Below, piece after piece: positions 62,289-64,000 of a stretch of DNA of 64,000 bases; positions within the stretch are counted from its first letter, which is position 1, and each line of letters opens with the position of its first letter. A model generated the notes under the pieces. That model had not been told where the DNA came from. It did no database searches and worked only from the letters and a program-made list of their open reading frames with translations. Where the stretch lies: contig DATCJO010000063.1 of NCBI GenBank assembly GCA_036562765.1, positions 1 to 64,000 of the forward strand. The letters run 5' to 3'. The position numbers were made by a program, and so were the translations under genes. The DNA comes from JAAYFT01 sp036562765 (GTDB lineage: Bacteria; Bacillota; Clostridia; Tissierellales; Tissierellaceae).

Positions 62289-62754
62289 AATGTCCTAAAT
62301 ACTTCTTGACATCGATTATTCTTTGGTTAGATGAACCTCTAAATTGTAAATCTAAGGATTTCTTTGTAATATCAAATTTACCATCAATCAATATATCAGT
62401 ATATAAAAGTAGCTCTCTTAATCTTTCATCTTTTAAAATCTCTTCAAAAGTATATCCTGTATAAGTCACTACACTTAAACCTAATTCCTTAATTTTTTTA
62501 GCTAAATAAGTACACTCTTTAACCTGTTCAAAGGGTTCTCCACCGCTTAAGGTAATTCCGTCTAATAATGGGTTAGATTTTACCATTTCAACAATAGAAT
62601 CAATGTCCACTAATTTCCCTCCAGTAAAGGAATGGGTCTCTGGATTATGACATCCCACACAATTATGCTTACAGCCTTGTGTAAATACTACTAGCCTAAT
62701 TCCAGGACCATCTACAATTGACTCTTCCACAATTCCTGCAATCCGCAACTTCAT
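62287..62754 (-). CDS. nrdG: Anaerobic ribonucleotide reductase activating protein
   Basis: 155-residue radical SAM activase. C28-x3-C32-x2-C35 (GCKHNCVGC) binds the 4Fe-4S cluster. ITLSGGEPFEQ and VVTYTGYTFEEI are family segments. It makes the glycyl radical on NrdD, 18 bases upstream in the same operon. AAAGGGGT precedes ATG. Confidence 0.95.
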   Translation of the reverse strand: MKLRIAGIVEESIVDGPGIRLVVFTQGCKHNCVGCHNPETHSFTGGKLVDIDSIVEMVKSNPLLDGITLSGGEPFEQVKECTYLAKKIKELGLSVVTYTGYTFEEILKDERLRELLLYTDILIDGKFDITKKSLDLQFRGSSNQRIIDVKKYLGH

Positions 62755-62772
62755 CTTTAACTACCCCTTTAA

Positions 62773-64000
62773 TTATAAGTGTGGCACGCGGTCTCTGACT
62801 TCTGCCTTTTTAGCATCATTGAACCTGTCTAGTGTACCTACTAAATATCCTGTAATTCTGCGAATTCTTTCAAACTTAATGTCTCCTTCTTCTCTCCCAC
62901 ATTTAGGACATACATCTCCTATTATTCCATTGTATCCGCATACAGGATCCCGATCTACTGGATGGTTTATTGAACCGTATCCTATTCCAAGTTCCTTCAT
63001 AGCCCTTATTATCTTTTCAAAGGCTTCCAGATTTTTAGATGGATCCCCATCCAATTCAACATAAGTAATGTGGCCTGCATTAGTTAATTCATGATATGGT
63101 GCTTCTAACCTTATTTTGTCATAAGCCTTTATCTTATAATAAACTGGAATATGGAAACTGTTTGTATAATATTCTCTATCTGTTATGCCTTCTATAACCC
63201 CATATCTTTCCCTATCAATTTTTACAAACCTTCCAGCAATACCCTCTGCTGGAGTTGCAAGTAGTGTAAAATTCATTTTATACTGTCTGCTAACATCATC
63301 TACCTTGTTTCTCATATACCTTACTATTTCCAGTCCAAGTGCTTGTGCTTCTTGGCTTTCACCATGATGCTTCCCTATCAAAGCTTTTAGACACTCTGCA
63401 AGACCAATAAATCCAATGGATAGAGTACCATGTTTTAGCACTTCCCTAATTTCATCTTCAGGAGATAGCTTTTCAGAATCTATCCAGACTCCTTGTCCCA
63501 TTAGGAATGGAAAATTCTTTACTTTCTTTCTCGCTTGGATTTCAAATCTCTCAATTAACTGCTCTATAACCAAATTCATTGTTTCATCCAATTTTTTGTA
63601 AAATCTTTCAATATTGCCTCTATTTTCAATTCCAAGCCTTGGTAAGTTTATGGTTGTAAAGCTTAAATTACCTCTACCATAAACTATTTCTCTTGTTGGA
63701 TCAAAGACATTACCAATAACCCTAGTTCTACAACCCATATATACAACCTCTGTTTCAGGATGGCCTTCTTTATAGTACTTTATATTAAATGGTGCATCTA
63801 TAAAGGCAAAATTCGGAAACAATCTCTTTGCACTTACCCTGCATGCCAACTGAAATAAATCATAGTTTATATCATCCTTGTTAAAATTAATGCCTTCTTT
63901 TACCTTAAAAATCTGTATAGGGAATATTGGTGTTTCCCCATTTCCCAATCCCTTTTCAGTAGCAAGTAAGATATTTTTTATTACCATTCTTCCTTCTGGG
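62773..64000 (-). CDS. nrdD: Anaerobic ribonucleoside-triphosphate reductase, C-terminal part (runs off the right edge)
   Basis: About 409 C-terminal residues are present; the reading frame stays open to the window end (PEGRMVIKNILLATEKG), so the true start lies outside. Class III, oxygen-sensitive enzyme that makes dNTPs under anaerobiosis. The four-cysteine zinc site is visible (VCGYNG ... VCPKCG), and the glycyl-radical site is in RRITGYLVGTLDRFN, 30-odd residues from the end. It precedes nrdG. Confidence 0.96.
   Translation of the reverse strand, partial: PEGRMVIKNILLATEKGLGNGETPIFPIQIFKVKEGINFNKDDINYDLFQLACRVSAKRLFPNFAFIDAPFNIKYYKEGHPETEVVYMGCRTRVIGNVFDPTREIVYGRGNLSFTTINLPRLGIENRGNIERFYKKLDETMNLVIEQLIERFEIQARKKVKNFPFLMGQGVWIDSEKLSPEDEIREVLKHGTLSIGFIGLAECLKALIGKHHGESQEAQALGLEIVRYMRNKVDDVSRQYKMNFTLLATPAEGIAGRFVKIDRERYGVIEGITDREYYTNSFHIPVYYKIKAYDKIRLEAPYHELTNAGHITYVELDGDPSKNLEAFEKIIRAMKELGIGYGSINHPVDRDPVCGYNGIIGDVCPKCGREEGDIKFERIRRITGYLVGTLDRFNDAKKAEVRDRVPHL

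Noticed and set aside
1..64000. Mobile elements, prophage, toxin-antitoxin or defence island
   Set aside because: No transposase, integrase, phage structural gene, tRNA-edge junction or long repeat was found; gene content is uniform chromosomal backbone.

Overview
The window is a 64 kb piece of a low-GC, AT-rich Firmicutes chromosome. Gene content and style point to an anaerobic Clostridia/Tissierellia-type bacterium: class III (oxygen-sensitive) ribonucleotide reductase, a complete histidine-to-glutamate pathway with a tetrahydrofolate-dependent formimidoyltransferase, DegS/DegU, AddA/AddB, strong AGGAGG-type ribosome binding sites and frequent TTG/GTG starts. This placement is inference from the sequence. 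No phage, insertion sequence, CRISPR array or tRNA gene was seen. It reads as ordinary chromosomal backbone with several poorly described genes embedded in it.

Layout. 1-430: the 5' end of a 16S rRNA gene leaving the left edge on the minus strand, its leader and two tandem consensus promoters, then a divergent LysR regulator. 1.3-4.8 kb: DegU, DegS, an orphan CheW and a GDT1-family cation transporter with an extra cysteine-bearing tail. 4.9-10.6 kb: the hut operon, transcribed hutH-hutU-ftcD-hutI. 10.8-17.6 kb: a lipid kinase, a MarR regulator and a 1790-residue pseudokinase/ATPase/TPR/diguanylate cyclase. 17.7-19 kb: small envelope-associated proteins (YtxH, DUF948). 19.1-22.9 kb: a heterodimeric BmrCD-like ABC exporter. 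22.9-23.15 kb: a 6S RNA gene on the minus strand with a textbook promoter. 23.2-27.9 kb: FtsH, small unknowns, an RluA-type pseudouridine synthase and NAD kinase. 27.9-32.8 kb: an FHA protein, a FtsW/RodA protein, a class B PBP and oligoendopeptidase F in one row. 33-34 kb: PspC and RecX. 34-38.6 kb: polysaccharide deacetylase, OmpR-type regulator, sensor kinase and a lipoprotein in one operon.

38.7-50.7 kb: a small gene whose ribosome binding site lies in a 22-bp hairpin, an ABC exporter, a large membrane protein of unknown function, a small membrane protein, AddA, AddB and NagZ. 50.7-55.7 kb: a uridine-kinase-like protein, two pseudouridine synthases, an MltG-like membrane stub and a 55-residue DUF1540 protein. 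55.6-60.6 kb: a small P-loop protein, a YhcC-type radical SAM protein, a Cof-type HAD phosphatase, a DUF1292 protein, PepD and free-methionine-sulfoxide reductase. 60.7-64 kb: an S41 peptidase, then nrdG and the C-terminal part of nrdD running off the right edge.

How the genes work together. Histidine from peptides (PepD, PepF) can be degraded by the Hut enzymes to glutamate and formimino-tetrahydrofolate. Cell-wall genes recur: FtsW/RodA-PBP with an FHA phosphothreonine reader, a deacetylase with its own two-component system, NagZ, and an MltG-like protein. Several intergenic hairpins form terminators, many shared by convergent genes, and they define transcription units clearly.
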